Source: Leuconostoc pseudomesenteroides KCTC 3652 (GTDB taxonomy: Bacteria > Bacillota > Bacilli > Lactobacillales > Lactobacillaceae). From it: 64,000 nt of DNA. Position numbers and translations under genes: made by a program. Below, in pieces: positions 37,243 to 50,101 of the stretch (position 1 is its first letter; every line of letters begins with the position of its first letter). The notes under the pieces were generated by a model. It worked only from the letters and a program-made list of their open reading frames with translations, was not told the origin of the DNA and did not search any database. Where the stretch lies: positions 372,001 through 436,000 of the forward strand of contig NZ_BMBP01000002.1 of NCBI RefSeq assembly GCF_014634745.1, given 5' to 3'.

Positions 37243-40200
37243 TTAATTACGATTCCCCACATCTACCACCTCACCCACGCTCAAAGCAATCAGTTTAGGT
37301 GGGTTTATTTTGTATTCTGGATATTCTTGTCGTAGTGCTTCTTGATATAAATTTAGTTGTCCTTTATACCGCTGCTCTAGTTGTGCTAAGCCTTCTGCTA
37401 GACGTGCTGGTTGCACAAAATCTGTTTTGTAGTCAAATAGTGTCACGCTTTTGGTTGATTCATCGACAAAATAACCGTCAATTATACCGTGTATGAGTAC
37501 AGGCGCATCGTCATTGACTTCTTGATAGATTTGATTAGCTGGTACAATCATGGCAAATGTAGCTTCTCGTTGTAATGTACGCTGATGTGCTGCAATTTCT
37601 TGAGCAAATGGTGTGTGTACAAAACGTAAAATGTCATCAACTTGTATCAATGCTGCCACGCTAGGCAAAATTTGCTCACTAGCCACTAATTTTGTTAATA
37701 AATTATCAACACTTTTAGCATCAACAGGTTGCGTTATATCAATCAATTGCAACAGCAAGTGTGTCGCTGTACCAATAGCGCTGCTTGATGGTTTTTGCTG
37801 ACCATCACTCAAAAAAGTAGGTAATGGCAAAGTCTCTGACACGTAGGCATTAGCAGCTTGTGTATTACCCTGCTCATCAAGTATCAGCGTGCTCATATTC
37901 AAACGATCGGGATCTTCAAATAAACGCTTAATCTCACTAACAGATTGATAAGCTGCCGTTTTTGCTGCTGACATATTGGGATATCGGTACGATAGTAGTG
38001 CTTTAGCTTGAGTATAGTCTTCAGCCGTATAATCATCTTGTTGCTCAGCTTCATTAGGCAAGCTTTCTGATACTATATTTGGTGCAACAATATCTGTTTG
38101 CGGTGTGATTACAATTGATGTTTTTGCGTTGGTTGGTGTTTCATTTCCCATCAAACGCGGTAGACTATCGTCGCCTAACCACGCGTTCAATACTTGATTC
38201 TCAGTTCGTGCAAAACTAATCAGTAACCATTGTAAATATGAATTTGCTTGTAATCGCAAGTTTTCTGACAAAAATTGACCGCTAGTTTGCTTCGCTGATT
38301 GCCATAATGCTTTAATTGCTTCGTTGCCCTCTTCGCCTTTAATTTTGACGGTTCCAACAATATAAAGTTGTTGCTCAGCGCGAGTTAATGCAACATACAG
38401 TAAACGCATTTCTTCGGACCAGCTTTGCCGTTTTAAGGCTTGTTTAACAACTAATTTCTGCAAGGTCGGCATCGTAACCAATGCGTCAGGTTGCAAATAT
38501 TCCAGACCAACACCCGCATTTTTTTGAATTAATAGTCCCCCATTCAGGTCTTTGGTATTAAAAGCTTTATCAGCTTCCGGTAGCATGACAATCGGAAATT
38601 CTAATCCTTTTGACGCGTGAATCGTCATCAAACGAACCGCTTGTGCGTCAGCTTCTTGTGGTGCCTCACCCAAGTCGCCATCAGAACTTTGCAATTGTTC
38701 AATGTAACGAATAAATCGAAATAACCCAGCATGTGTGTTATTTTGGTAGCTTTGCGCATACGTGTACAAAGCGTGTAGATTAGCTTGGCGCTGGGAACCA
38801 CCTGCCATACCACCAACATAATCCAACCAAGCTGTCTCGTCATAAATGCTCCAAATAAGCGTCACGAGGTCATTTTGAATCGCAATATCATGCCATTTGT
38901 TAATCATTGCAATCACGTTTTCAGCTTGTTCATTTGATTTGGCATAGCGATTAAATGCTGTCCAAAAATCATGTTTCTGATCCGCCGTCCGAATGGCCGC
39001 CAAATCATTCTCATTAAATCCAAACATGGGCGAACGCAAGATTGCCACTAACGGAATATCTTGATGTGGATTATCAATGACACGTAATATATCCAACATC
39101 AAGTATATTTCCATAGCCTGAAAATAATTGCCAACACCATCCACTTGGACGGGAATACCTGCTTGTCGCAATGTCGCAACCAAATCAATATAGCCAGTTT
39201 TAGAACGTGTTAAAATTGCAATATCGCCATAGGCAACCGGTCGCATTCCCGCTGGCTCAGCTTTGCGGTCATATATAGTTGTGCCGCGCAACTCTAATAT
39301 TTTGTTAGCCAGTAAGGCATATTGTGCCTGACGTTTTTCAAATGTATCTTCTTCACTCGTTTCGTCAGCATTATCTTGGGTTATGATATCAAGATGAAAG
39401 ACAGGTGCGACTTCCTCTGGGTATGAAGCTTTGGGCACTAATTTAGCATCCCCAACGTAAGCAATATCGCCCAATGTTTCATCCATCAGTTGAGTGAAAA
39501 TTAAATTCGTCACACGCGTAACATTGTTTTGTGAACGAAAATTGTCAGCCAAATCTATTCGGCTATCATTATTTCCTGATTGTGCAAATTTTTTGTACTT
39601 GGCAGTAAATAATGATGGTTCTGCTTGACGAAAGCCATAAATACTTTGCTTCACATCGCCAACCATGTACATATTGTGTCCGTTGGAAACACTGGTTAGT
39701 AAAGTTTCTTGGAGCTGGTTAATATCTTGATACTCATCAACTAAAATTTCTTGGAATTGGCCTTGTATGGTTTGTTTGGTAACGTCATCAGATAAAATTT
39801 GTAAGGCTAACGTCCCCAAATCTGGAAAATCGAGTAACTTTGCGTCTCGTTTTGCTTGCTCAAAGGACTTCCGGAAAGACTCCGTCACAATAACTAACGT
39901 GTCAATTAATTGAAATGCCAACCCTTGAACTCGTAACCATGCCGACTCGTTTAATATGAAGTAGTCTTCCAGCCAAGGCTTTAATTGTGATTTTGATCCA
40001 ATGACTTGCGCGCGTACTTGTCGCGCAGCAGCCACCAAAGCTGACAGATCTGGATCTTCTTTAATCGCTTTTGTTTGTGTGTTCATTTTAGCAGCTGGTA
40101 CAGCTAAAATAGCAGATTGCAATGCGTCCCATGAACCCGTTTCAATCTGCTGAACAATTGACGATAGGTACGTCGCTATTTCTTCAAAGGCATCTTGTGT

Positions 40201-40947
40201 TTTTTGTAATTCGTCAACACCATCAACACCGAGCTGAATCTGTTGCACTTTTTCCGTTAAGTCAGCAATGTTCGCCTTCAAAAACGGTTTGATGTGTTTG
40301 GTGAATAAATCAGTTTTAACCAATGGCTCGCCACTAACGCGGTATGGATTCCGTAAGTTTTCTAACCATTGCGTGCCATCAGCTCGTGCTTCCGCAAAAT
40401 CAGCTAATTTTAGGACAATATTTTGCAACGCATCATCATGATTGGGATTACCAAAATTATTGACCAAGGCTAAAAAGTCTTGATGGTTGTCATTTTCTTC
40501 CGCATAAAATTCAGCAAACACTTCAATTAAAACATCTTGACGCATCAGCTCACGCTCAGCTGTGTCAGATAAAAGACGGAATTGTGGATCTAAGCCTATC
40601 ACGTGATAGTACATTTCAATGAGTCGTAAAGCATACGCATCAATAGTGGAAATGTTAGCTGCGGGCAACAACAACAATTGCTCTTGTAAAAATCGTTTTT
40701 GTTTCCCAGTTGCCGTCTGCAAACGCTTCTCAATGGCTATCTCTAGTCTTTGTCGCATTTCATGAGCAGCGGCGTTAGTAAATGTCACAATTAAAAAATT
40801 GTCAACGCTCGTCCCCGCCAAAATTTTTTGAATAATACGTTCAATTAAAACTGTTGTTTTACCAGAACCGGCTGAGGCAGCAACCAGAATATTATGGTCT
40901 GTTTCATCAATAGCGCGTTGTTGATTAGCTGTAAATGTGGTCGCCAT
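37243..40947 (-). CDS. rexA: ATP-dependent helicase/nuclease RexA (AddA)
   Basis: 1234-aa UvrD-type helicase with C-terminal nuclease, half of the RecBCD-like enzyme that resects double-strand breaks up to a Chi site. Walker A is [11 protein letters not shown] (about 24-34). [36 protein letters not shown] and [17 protein letters not shown] are helicase motifs. The nuclease motif FDYKTDF is near residue 1180. It contains no cysteine. It shares one base with rexB. Confidence 0.96.
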   Translation of the reverse strand: MATTFTANQQRAIDETDHNILVAASAGSGKTTVLIERIIQKILAGTSVDNFLIVTFTNAAAHEMRQRLEIAIEKRLQTATGKQKRFLQEQLLLLPAANISTIDAYALRLIEMYYHVIGLDPQFRLLSDTAERELMRQDVLIEVFAEFYAEENDNHQDFLALVNNFGNPNHDDALQNIVLKLADFAEARADGTQWLENLRNPYRVSGEPLVKTDLFTKHIKPFLKANIADLTEKVQQIQLGVDGVDELQKTQDAFEEIATYLSSIVQQIETGSWDALQSAILAVPAAKMNTQTKAIKEDPDLSALVAAARQVRAQVIGSKSQLKPWLEDYFILNESAWLRVQGLAFQLIDTLVIVTESFRKSFEQAKRDAKLLDFPDLGTLALQILSDDVTKQTIQGQFQEILVDEYQDINQLQETLLTSVSNGHNMYMVGDVKQSIYGFRQAEPSLFTAKYKKFAQSGNNDSRIDLADNFRSQNNVTRVTNLIFTQLMDETLGDIAYVGDAKLVPKASYPEEVAPVFHLDIITQDNADETSEEDTFEKRQAQYALLANKILELRGTTIYDRKAEPAGMRPVAYGDIAILTRSKTGYIDLVATLRQAGIPVQVDGVGNYFQAMEIYLMLDILRVIDNPHQDIPLVAILRSPMFGFNENDLAAIRTADQKHDFWTAFNRYAKSNEQAENVIAMINKWHDIAIQNDLVTLIWSIYDETAWLDYVGGMAGGSQRQANLHALYTYAQSYQNNTHAGLFRFIRYIEQLQSSDGDLGEAPQEADAQAVRLMTIHASKGLEFPIVMLPEADKAFNTKDLNGGLLIQKNAGVGLEYLQPDALVTMPTLQKLVVKQALKRQSWSEEMRLLYVALTRAEQQLYIVGTVKIKGEEGNEAIKALWQSAKQTSGQFLSENLRLQANSYLQWLLISFARTENQVLNAWLGDDSLPRLMGNETPTNAKTSIVITPQTDIVAPNIVSESLPNEAEQQDDYTAEDYTQAKALLSYRYPNMSAAKTAAYQSVSEIKRLFEDPDRLNMSTLILDEQGNTQAANAYVSETLPLPTFLSDGQQKPSSSAIGTATHLLLQLIDITQPVDAKSVDNLLTKLVASEQILPSVAALIQVDDILRFVHTPFAQEIAAHQRTLQREATFAMIVPANQIYQEVNDDAPVLIHGIIDGYFVDESTKSVTLFDYKTDFVQPARLAEGLAQLEQRYKGQLNLYQEALRQEYPEYKINPPKLIALSVGEVVDVGNRN

Positions 40948-43900
40948 TATTCACCCTCATCTTTCAATAATTCTAAAATACGATTCTTATCACCCGTGGT
41001 TTGCTCACGATAGCGATCGCCAAGCGCGCGATCAAAACGCATGATATCAAGGTATGGGGAATAGGTCAACCCACCTTCAACTGGTGAAAGCGGGAAGTGA
41101 CCAGCTAATATTTGTTGTCCCGCTGTCACAATGTTTTGTCGATTCCGTTTTAAGAGCGTTTCAAATTCTTCAGCTGATACAGCGTCAACACCTGATTTTC
41201 CTAAATCACCATTTTTGAGACGCGCCAATGGATAATGGGGCGACTTTTCTGATGGTTCAATGTCAGCAAGTGCATCAACATAAGCTGAATCAGAAATGAA
41301 TAGTCCGCGGTATTTGAAGTTTTCTGGTAAGATTTTACCTGCTAATAGTGCATCAATGTCCATACTACGCGTTAATGAGGTCTTATCAGGTACAATTTTT
41401 GCAAAAAACGCCCCACCCACTTTATCAAAACCGAGTTGACTAGCACTCTGTTGCGCAGCATCCCAATAAGTCAGTAACTGCATTTGTAAACCATCATAAG
41501 CTTGTGCCCAGCTAAATAGTTTGCCATTTGATTTATAGTCAATAATGGTCCCAAATTCACCCGCATTGTCTTGCAAATCTAAACGATCCAACTTACCACG
41601 GACATGTATTTTTGGTAACTGTAAGGCTGGCAATGAAGCTTTTGGAAAACCAAATAATTGTTCGACCGCTAATGGCCGACTCGTGTTTTCACGTGCCGCT
41701 GCTTGCAAATTCAATAATAAAATGTCACTAACACGTGTCAAATACTCACTGGTAGCACGCATTTTACCATCTTCGGTAAGCATCTCAAAAACTGGCAATG
41801 TTACTAATTCAGCCATTTGTTCGGAAACCAAATGTTTGATATCATCGCTAGTCAAGTCACGCAAACTTAAATTATTTTGAATGAGGTGCGCTAACACCTT
41901 TTCAACAATAGCATGATACAGTGTGCCTGTTTGCGCGACATCTAGGGTGTTTGTTGTGCGCTCTTTTAAACGCAGCCCATACTGCAAAAAGTAGGCATAC
42001 GGATTATGGTAGTAACTTTCTAATTGAGAAATCGAGACATTTAACTGGTCACCAAACAGTGCTGCCACAAATTCTGGGCGCAATTGGACCGGCTTATTTT
42101 GATAATTTGGTGCAGAAAAAACACGATTAAGTCGTGATTTTACCGTTGTTTCAAGCAATGATTTCACTGCTTTAAACGCAGAGGTTTGCCTAGCAACCGG
42201 TAAAATTTTCACTAATTCAGATAATGTTGTTTGAGGTGTTCCAATATAGTGTTTAATTAAGGCTGAACTAGAAGCTGGCTGCCCGCTGACGGTTGTCACG
42301 TCAACACTGAAGGCATCAACCAAACGTTTGAAAAATGGCGACATTTCTGCTATTTGTCCACTGCTATCCAAGATTGGGTAAGATAACGTGATATGGTCAG
42401 TCGCTGACATCAGACTACCATAAAATAACAAATTTTCTTCTGCCATCTGCTGCTGCGCTGTATTTTGCAGGTATCGTGGCTGGTCACCTGACTGTAAGTC
42501 TGGCATAACCATTGTTCGCTCGGCATCATTAATTAAAGCTGTTGTTTTAGTTTGTGCCGGTAAGTTTTGGCGCGTACCGCCAATAAAAAATAATGCCCGA
42601 TAGCTCGTACTTTGCACAATCCCAGCTTCAGATATGGTTAATTGATCTAGACTGTTTGGAATGCCTGAAAATTTAGCACCGGAAAAGCCAGCAATCAAAA
42701 TATCAACCATGTCTGTCAAAACAAAATCATCATCGCCTTTGAAACTAACCATATCATCTAATGTCTGGCTGAACATCTGCCAAACTTCATCGTGTTGTTG
42801 GGCGTGCACTAAATCCCCTTGCGCCATTAAATTATCGCGTTGCTTAATCAAGGCTTCAACAACATGTTTTTTTTGTAGCCATTCAATCAACACAGTGGCT
42901 GCTTGACGGAAAGTTGTTGCTTTTTTAAAACCATCATCTAACTGATCAAATGATTTAACCACAAAGCGACGCAAAAACTCAAGCCGTTGATTAATTTTTT
43001 GATCTTGTGAAATTTCTGTTTCATCATTATCACGAGTCACTTGGAATAGTTGAAAAGGTCGATCAAACTGATGCCAAGTGGACTCATAAGGTCGATAAGC
43101 ATATAAATAATTATCCAAATAGCCCACAATGTCGAAAAATTCATCACTATCAACCAATTTTCCGTCGACAGTTGGTCGCAACAAACCCGTTTTTAATATT
43201 GCTAACACATTTTGATAATTAAATTTTTGTGGCGATAAAAGTGTCAGAATCAGTTCGACCAACGGATGATTCATCATTGTGATATCAGTGTCCAGAAAAA
43301 AAGGCAGCTCAAATGCGGCCATCACAGCCGAAATATGTGGTTGATAAGGTCCCAAATCGCGAGCCAAAATCAAAATATCTCTTAAATGCAGTGACGGATC
43401 CTGTTGTAAAGCACGCCTGATGCGTCTGGCTACCTCCTGAATTTCCACAATCGGCGTTTCAGCTGCAAATGCTTGGAGTGCGGTTATATTATTATCAGTT
43501 GCTTGAAATGAACGATATTCCCCTAATTTCTCCCATGCGGATAAGACTTGCTCATTAGCAGAAGAGAGATTTCGTAAAATACTAGCACTACGCGTCTTTA
43601 CTGATTGTTGATTGTTTGATGCCCATGAAATCAACTGTTGGGCAGTTGTCATAGGCTTGAAAAAGACATCCCCTGCTTGCTGTTTACCCAGTTTTGAAGT
43701 ATCACCTAATAGCGCTATTGTCACTGGATAGCGGGCAATTAAAGCATTTACGACAGCTTGTTCCGCACTAGTAAAGCCATTGAAGCCGTCTAAATAAAAC
43801 ATCGTATTTGTCAGCTCAAAATCATTCAATTCCTCGACAAAATGCAACAACGTTTCTTGTGCAGTAATTCTTTGTTGTCCTAGTTGTTGTTCAAATGCTT

Positions 43901-44429
43901 CAGCGACAATTGCCAAATCACGAAGTTTAGCATTTAAAGTTTGTCGCAAAAAAATATTGTCAGCTGATTTAGCCACTATGTCGAGCAAATCTTGAGGTGA
44001 TACGCGACTCACACGTAGCTCAATTAATTGTGAGACCAACGCTGTCACAAAACCGCTTTTAGCTTGTAGACGCGCAAAAACTGGCAATTGGCTTGCCTTC
44101 TCTCGCAAAATATCAGTGACCATCATAAATAATCCGGCCGTTGAAACCGTTTCTGGTTGTTTCGTTGGTCTATTTTTCATGAGGGCCCAAGCCAGCCGTG
44201 TTAACGAATATACCTGCAGCCGACTCTGCGAATAACGTTGCACCTGACTATAACCATTGATGACAGAAAAACGTTGAAGCACATCAACTTCGCTGTCAAA
44301 TTTAACGTGATTAGGCACAATATAATATATGGTTAAACTAGCATTTTGCTGGAGCTGTTTTTGAATATCGGCCAACATTTCACCACGCATGTCATGCTCA
44401 GCACGCCCCATTAAAATATTGAGCGCCAT
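40947..44429 (-). CDS. rexB: ATP-dependent nuclease subunit RexB (AddB), cysteine-free
   Basis: 1160-aa partner of RexA. The N-terminus ([15 protein letters not shown]) lacks a working Walker A, as in other RexB. The C-terminal nuclease has GKLDRLD and [13 protein letters not shown] (about 990-1005). AddB proteins of Bacillus hold a 4Fe-4S cluster through cysteines flanking the nuclease. The equivalent stretches here read [16 protein letters not shown] and [13 protein letters not shown] without any cysteine, and the whole protein has none. It overlaps estA upstream and rexA downstream by one base each, so the three are cotranscribed. Confidence 0.94.
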   Translation of the reverse strand: MALNILMGRAEHDMRGEMLADIQKQLQQNASLTIYYIVPNHVKFDSEVDVLQRFSVINGYSQVQRYSQSRLQVYSLTRLAWALMKNRPTKQPETVSTAGLFMMVTDILREKASQLPVFARLQAKSGFVTALVSQLIELRVSRVSPQDLLDIVAKSADNIFLRQTLNAKLRDLAIVAEAFEQQLGQQRITAQETLLHFVEELNDFELTNTMFYLDGFNGFTSAEQAVVNALIARYPVTIALLGDTSKLGKQQAGDVFFKPMTTAQQLISWASNNQQSVKTRSASILRNLSSANEQVLSAWEKLGEYRSFQATDNNITALQAFAAETPIVEIQEVARRIRRALQQDPSLHLRDILILARDLGPYQPHISAVMAAFELPFFLDTDITMMNHPLVELILTLLSPQKFNYQNVLAILKTGLLRPTVDGKLVDSDEFFDIVGYLDNYLYAYRPYESTWHQFDRPFQLFQVTRDNDETEISQDQKINQRLEFLRRFVVKSFDQLDDGFKKATTFRQAATVLIEWLQKKHVVEALIKQRDNLMAQGDLVHAQQHDEVWQMFSQTLDDMVSFKGDDDFVLTDMVDILIAGFSGAKFSGIPNSLDQLTISEAGIVQSTSYRALFFIGGTRQNLPAQTKTTALINDAERTMVMPDLQSGDQPRYLQNTAQQQMAEENLLFYGSLMSATDHITLSYPILDSSGQIAEMSPFFKRLVDAFSVDVTTVSGQPASSSALIKHYIGTPQTTLSELVKILPVARQTSAFKAVKSLLETTVKSRLNRVFSAPNYQNKPVQLRPEFVAALFGDQLNVSISQLESYYHNPYAYFLQYGLRLKERTTNTLDVAQTGTLYHAIVEKVLAHLIQNNLSLRDLTSDDIKHLVSEQMAELVTLPVFEMLTEDGKMRATSEYLTRVSDILLLNLQAAARENTSRPLAVEQLFGFPKASLPALQLPKIHVRGKLDRLDLQDNAGEFGTIIDYKSNGKLFSWAQAYDGLQMQLLTYWDAAQQSASQLGFDKVGGAFFAKIVPDKTSLTRSMDIDALLAGKILPENFKYRGLFISDSAYVDALADIEPSEKSPHYPLARLKNGDLGKSGVDAVSAEEFETLLKRNRQNIVTAGQQILAGHFPLSPVEGGLTYSPYLDIMRFDRALGDRYREQTTGDKNRILELLKDEGE

Positions 44430-45220
44430 TAACTTAGCCTTTCTTCAGGGACATAATTAATTGGTAACCATTCTAAGACACGCTCAATTTTTTTATCCCA
44501 ATAATACCATTCATGCTTACCAGGTGCAGTTTCAAAAGTGATATCATAGTTTAAATCACGTAACTTTGGAATGAAGTCATCGTTAGTCGGCTTTAAATAA
44601 TCCTGTTCTCCAATCCAAGCGTATAATTGTGGTTTATGCGTATTTTTTTTGGCTAGCGCAAGCAAGTCATTATCCGAACCAACAAATTTGTCCAAATCGC
44701 CAAAAATACCGGTCCAATAATCATGCGGCGTCTCATCTGGTATTGTACCAAATTGCGGATTACCTACTAACGCACCTGACAATGAAGCGGCATAGCTAAA
44801 CCGAGTTGTGCCTAATCCAAGTTTGAAAGCACCGTAGCCACCCATCGATAAACCAGCGACAAAGTTTTTTTCGCGCTTGGTTGACAGTTGTGGGAACAAT
44901 GAGGCTACTTTGTTCGGTAATTCTTCTGCCAAGGCATCAAAGTAATTCAGACCGTATGTTGTGTTAGTATACCAGGCCAAATCAGTTGACGGCATCACAA
45001 CCGCCACAATTGTTTGACGAACTAATCGCTCAATCGATGTACGACGCTGCCAAATATCTTGATCGCCAGACATGCCATGTAGCAAATACAATACTGGTAT
45101 GTCTTGCAGCATATCAGCTGTCCAACTCGGATTGTGATCAGATAATTCAGGTAAAATCACGTTCATGTGTCGATCCATTCCCAAAACCTGCGAATAATAA
45201 TTAACTTGTAAAAATGCCAT
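44429..45220 (-). CDS. estA: Alpha/beta-hydrolase esterase (EstA/tributyrin esterase type)
   Basis: 263-aa esterase of the esterase D/EstA family. The nucleophile elbow GLSMGGYGAFKLG (about 123-135), the oxyanion region LYLLHGMSGDQDIWQ, and the likely catalytic Asp (GEQDYLKP) and His (GKHEWYYWD) are all present. No signal peptide, so cytoplasmic; lactic homologues hydrolyse short-chain esters. First gene of estA-rexB-rexA, a link without an obvious functional reason. Confidence 0.88.
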   Translation of the reverse strand: MAFLQVNYYSQVLGMDRHMNVILPELSDHNPSWTADMLQDIPVLYLLHGMSGDQDIWQRRTSIERLVRQTIVAVVMPSTDLAWYTNTTYGLNYFDALAEELPNKVASLFPQLSTKREKNFVAGLSMGGYGAFKLGLGTTRFSYAASLSGALVGNPQFGTIPDETPHDYWTGIFGDLDKFVGSDNDLLALAKKNTHKPQLYAWIGEQDYLKPTNDDFIPKLRDLNYDITFETAPGKHEWYYWDKKIERVLEWLPINYVPEERLS

Positions 45221-45332
45221 GCGTTGTTATCCCCTTTTAGTATTTACTGCTATTTTAACAGAAATAACCTGCAATTGTGATTGGAAACACCAGTTTTTTT
45301 CGCTATTGTCGCAAATCAAAACCTATTTTTGG

Positions 45333-45363
45333 CAAAAAAAAATGTGCCAAATTAATGGCAACA
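45333..45363 (-). terminator. Terminator of rpsP
   Basis: Minus-strand stem TG(T)TGCCA/TGGCACA with one bulge and a T9 tail, shortly after the rpsP stop. Confidence 0.85.
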
Positions 45364-45380
45364 TTTTTAAACTTTTTGAA

Positions 45381-45809
45381 TTAAACAAGTGCTAACAAAT
45401 CAGCCTTCTTTGCAGAAGATGCGTATTCAGTACCTTGTGCATCCAAATATACTTTGATTTCAGCAACTGTATTCTTTTCTGTAGGCTTGTCAGTAGCAGG
45501 CTTAGCAGCAGCTTTTTTTGCTGACTTTGCAGCTGGCTTCTTACCTGACTTTGAGTCATTATACTTAGCCAAAATACCTGCGTTGCTCAACAAGTTGCGA
45601 ACTGTGTCAGATGGTTGTGCACCATTGCCCAACCATGACAAAATCTTGTCTTCATCCAACTTGATTTCAGCAGGTTGTGCGATTGGGTTATAAGTACCAA
45701 CTGTTTCAATAAAACGGCCGTCACGAGGTGAACGTGAATCAGCAATAACGACACGATAGAACGGACGCTTTTTTGCACCCATACGCTTCAAACGAATTTT
45801 AACTGCCAT
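45381..45809 (-). CDS. rpsP: 30S ribosomal protein S16 with C-terminal HeH/LEM-like extension
   Basis: 142-aa protein. Residues 1-80 are normal S16 ([20 protein letters not shown], then [17 protein letters not shown]). S16 normally ends near residue 90. Here a Lys/Ala/Pro linker (about 90-112) leads to about 30 residues, [20 protein letters not shown] then KKADLLALV. That pattern is like HeH/LEM or SAP-type helix-extended-helix modules found in nucleic-acid-binding proteins. Start ATG 45809 has TTGGAGGA. Promoter TTGACA-N17-CATAAT lies about 70 nt upstream. Confidence 0.93.
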   Translation of the reverse strand: MAVKIRLKRMGAKKRPFYRVVIADSRSPRDGRFIETVGTYNPIAQPAEIKLDEDKILSWLGNGAQPSDTVRNLLSNAGILAKYNDSKSGKKPAAKSAKKAAAKPATDKPTEKNTVAEIKVYLDAQGTEYASSAKKADLLALV

Positions 45810-45896
45810 GTGGTAGTCCTCCAATTATCTTTGTGTTTGTACACATTTATTTTACTAGATAATTATGCCACTACTTCTAAGCTGTGTCAAGTGTTT

Positions 45897-46103
45897 TTAC
45901 TTGACATCCTTTTGTTGTTCACGTGCAATATTGATTTCTTCACTCAAAATGATCAAATTATCTAATGCACGTCGCGCCAAAAAAGAATCATGTTTGCGAT
46001 TGGCCTCATTGGTGATGCCACCAAGTGTGTGTGGTGTATTTAAATCATTAATAATTTTTACAAGCTGATTCTGCCAACTAGTGAGTTGCTCATTCTCCGT
46101 CAT
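45897..46103 (-). CDS. Small helical protein of unknown function
   Basis: 68-aa hydrophilic helical protein beginning MTENEQLTSWQNQLVKIIND, with TGGAGGA before the ATG. It lies just upstream of the rpsP promoter on the same strand. Its stop overlaps a perfect hairpin (TGTCAAGT/ACTTGACA), whose right arm also supplies the rpsP -35 box. Not recognised. Confidence 0.65.
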   Translation of the reverse strand: MTENEQLTSWQNQLVKIINDLNTPHTLGGITNEANRKHDSFLARRALDNLIILSEEINIAREQQKDVK

Positions 46104-46217
46104 AAAAAATCCTCCAGTTGATATATCATTTATTCTACCAAATTAACAATAAAATAACAAAAAATCTTCTTAAGATTAAATTATTACAATCAAAATTTTA
46201 AAAAGATGCGTTATTAG

Positions 46218-47672
46218 TTATAAAAGCAGCCATTTATTAATATTTTGTATTGTTTCTTCAGGAACATATCGTAAATGTATCATGTGTCCCCCATTATCAT
46301 CACGAACAATGATGTCGAGATGTGTTGCCTTTTTTGTGGTTAAGGTAAACATACCATGAGTATTAACACCTTGTATTTTATCACGCGTGATAAAGTAACC
46401 CTCTTTCGTTAGACCATTACTACGCTGCAAGTAAATAACAGACTCATGATATCCGATTTTTTGGTCTTTTATTGTCATCGTGTTTTTTAAAATTAAAAAC
46501 ACTGCCACAACCAAAGTAATCAAAATACCAAGCAATATATTATGCCAATCCCAAAATTTTGGTAACCAGATCCTCAAAATACCACTCAAAACGACAATCG
46601 TAGTTGCCATCCGCAATAAACTAAATCTAACCTGATACCATGCAGCCGCCTTAATAGCGCTAGTTTGCCACTGCTTGATATCGAAGTCCCCAACTCCCAA
46701 AACTTTTCGCAACGTAGTTGTTACCTTTTGATTGCTAACTACTGGAATCAGTATAGTTTTCTTGTCATCTTGATCTCGACTTGCGGAAAGCAAAACGTTG
46801 GCATTCATCAACTTAACCATTCTTCTCAGCAAAGTTTGTCGCAATTGAACAGCTTGAATTCTACTAAACTTAAGTTGGACACTTTTACGTGCTAGTAAAC
46901 CACGCGAAATCACAAGATGATTGTCTTCATGTAAAACTTTAAAATCAAAATATTGATTATAAATCCTGAAAAATCCAACGACAATACCTATCAATAGACC
47001 AATTACAATCAAAGAACTCAATACTATCACGGATTGATGATTCACAAAATTTGTAAATGTCGCTTTGAGATGTTTTGGTAAAAGATCGTCAATTTGCGTC
47101 CATAATGTGAACAAAGCCAAAAAGCCACCGAGACCACTCAGTGAGGTAACAGCGTATAACATCAAGTCACTATTTGTCACATGATATCTTAGCTCTGCTA
47201 TAGATTGTTTTGGTCTAATTTCTTCAACACTGGCTTTTTTATTTTGGGCACTGCGCCTTTTTTGCTCGAGAATATCAGCTTGTGTCAAACTCAGAGCATC
47301 AAAGACCACTTCTGGTTTGCCTTGACCTGAGGTATCAATTTGTAAACGCACGGATTGAAATGGTTGATAATAAAACGGCACCGTTCTAGAAATAGTCTGA
47401 ATACGCTCAAAAGGGACATGAACTTGCTTTTTATTAAAAATACCCTGTTTTACTGATAGTTCATTATCATCAAATTCAAAGGTAAAAAATAACCACTGAA
47501 TCCAAGCGCTACCGATAAATACGACAAACATACCTAATACTATCAAAGGTAAAAAAATCACACCATCGTTTTTAATATTGAACAAGCCCAATATAATTGG
47601 CCAAATCATTATTTTGATGTGACTAAAAAAATTAACAACAATGGCAAACCAACTTTGATGCTGTTTAGTCAT
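46218..47672 (-). CDS. YdbT-like membrane protein with bacterial PH (bPH2) domains
   Basis: 484-aa protein with paired membrane helices alternating with bPH2-type domains. The first domain is about residues 60-130 (VPFERIQTISRTVPFYYQPFQ). The second is about 240-330 (LARKSVQLKFSRIQAVQLRQTLLRR) and the third about 400-480. The repeated phrase of the R-I-Q type is the family hallmark. It overlaps the YdbS-like gene by 8 nt, as in Bacillus ydbST. The pair has been linked to antimicrobial-peptide resistance in Bacillus; the function here is inferred. Confidence 0.85.
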   Translation of the reverse strand: MTKQHQSWFAIVVNFFSHIKIMIWPIILGLFNIKNDGVIFLPLIVLGMFVVFIGSAWIQWLFFTFEFDDNELSVKQGIFNKKQVHVPFERIQTISRTVPFYYQPFQSVRLQIDTSGQGKPEVVFDALSLTQADILEQKRRSAQNKKASVEEIRPKQSIAELRYHVTNSDLMLYAVTSLSGLGGFLALFTLWTQIDDLLPKHLKATFTNFVNHQSVIVLSSLIVIGLLIGIVVGFFRIYNQYFDFKVLHEDNHLVISRGLLARKSVQLKFSRIQAVQLRQTLLRRMVKLMNANVLLSASRDQDDKKTILIPVVSNQKVTTTLRKVLGVGDFDIKQWQTSAIKAAAWYQVRFSLLRMATTIVVLSGILRIWLPKFWDWHNILLGILITLVVAVFLILKNTMTIKDQKIGYHESVIYLQRSNGLTKEGYFITRDKIQGVNTHGMFTLTTKKATHLDIIVRDDNGGHMIHLRYVPEETIQNINKWLLL

Positions 47673-48156
47673 CTGAAGCTACCTCACGGGCGTGTAATGC
47701 TGCTTCGACTAATTGACCTCTCAACTTTTTAGCTGTTGCTTCATCAATAGCCTCAATTTTGAAACCATGTGCCGCTGTTTCAATAGATAAATCCATTAAT
47801 TTAAAATAACGTAAAATCGGTCCCTGTTTGGTATCAACATTTTGAATACGATTCAATGGAATTGATTCAGATTTTCTAAAAATAAAACCACGGTAAATGT
47901 ACACGGCTTGCTCATCAATCACATAACGTCTAAAACGATAAAAATACGGAATTAATATCATGTGTATGATAGGCAAAACAGCTACCAAAACCATAACAAT
48001 TAAAAATAACATTTCCAATTGACGAAAATTACCGCGCAAAAAAAACACGTAAATCGCTATTTCAACAGCTACTAAAAACAACAAAGTGATAACATCATGA
48101 ATTAACCAAACAATTTTAGCTGCTTTAGGCAGCTGCGTGGCTTTCTCTGGAATCAT
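47665..48156 (-). CDS. YdbS-like membrane protein with bacterial PH (bPH2) domain
   Basis: 163-aa protein with two membrane helices (about residues 14-40 and 44-68) and one bPH2 domain with VYIYRGFIFRKSESIPLNRIQNVDTKQGPI. Start ATG 48156 follows GGGGGAG; the frame could extend 5 codons up to a TTG that is part of the ribosome binding site. It is the first gene of a two-gene operon with the YdbT-like protein. Confidence 0.85.
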   Translation of the reverse strand: MIPEKATQLPKAAKIVWLIHDVITLLFLVAVEIAIYVFFLRGNFRQLEMLFLIVMVLVAVLPIIHMILIPYFYRFRRYVIDEQAVYIYRGFIFRKSESIPLNRIQNVDTKQGPILRYFKLMDLSIETAAHGFKIEAIDEATAKKLRGQLVEAALHAREVASDD

Positions 48157-48220
48157 ATTTTTCTCCCCCAAATACTAGACATTCATAGTATTCAGTGTAT
48201 CAAAGCCATCTATTGAATGC

Positions 48221-48248
48221 AAAAAAGCTAGCATTTCACTAGCTTTTG
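48221..48248 (-). terminator. Terminator of the beta-glucoside operon
   Basis: AAAGCTAG/CTAGCTTT stem with T6 on the minus strand just after the glucosidase stop. Confidence 0.9.
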
Positions 48249-48253
48249 AAGAT

Positions 48254-49694
<1,441 letters not shown>

Positions 49695-49740
49695 TTATCT
49701 TCTCCAGTTCTTATGTTCATTTAGCGATTATTTTGTAAAA

Positions 49741-49761
49741 GAAAAGCCCGCAAAAGCGAGC
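49741..49761 (-). terminator. Intra-operon terminator between IIA and glucosidase
   Basis: GCTCGC-TTTT-GCGGGC stem then TTTTCTTTT on the minus strand. It could reduce transcription of the glucosidase gene. Confidence 0.8.
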
Positions 49762-49767
49762 TATCAA

Positions 49768-50100
49768 TTAGTTCTCTGCCAATTTGCGATAAAGTGCAAT
49801 GATTTCAACTGCTAAATCACGAAAAGTAATACCATTCATCAAATGATCTTGGGCATGAACCATATACAAGTCAACTTCAGTATGATTACCTTGTGCTTCT
49901 TGTGTTAGCATGTCCGTTTGAACATCATGTGCTTCTTTAAGTGATTTATCAGCTTCATCAATTGCTGCTTGTGCACCCTCAAAATCACCTGATTTAGCCA
50001 ACTGAATTGCCTGAAAAGCTTGCGACTTGGCATTGCCACCATGCATAATCAGACCCATCACAACTTGCATTCGTGCTTCGTCTTGCATCAAATCGGCCAT
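49768..50100 (-). CDS. celC: PTS lactose/cellobiose-type IIA component
   Basis: 110-aa trimeric helical phosphocarrier. MQVVMGLIMHGGNAKSQAFQAI and the C-terminal YMVHAQDHLMNGITFRDLAVE are typical; the phospho-accepting histidine is in VHAQDHL. It passes phosphate from HPr to the IIB protein encoded just upstream (2-nt gap). No membrane IIC is encoded in this operon. Confidence 0.94.
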   Translation of the reverse strand: MADLMQDEARMQVVMGLIMHGGNAKSQAFQAIQLAKSGDFEGAQAAIDEADKSLKEAHDVQTDMLTQEAQGNHTEVDLYMVHAQDHLMNGITFRDLAVEIIALYRKLAEN

Positions 50101-50101
50101 C

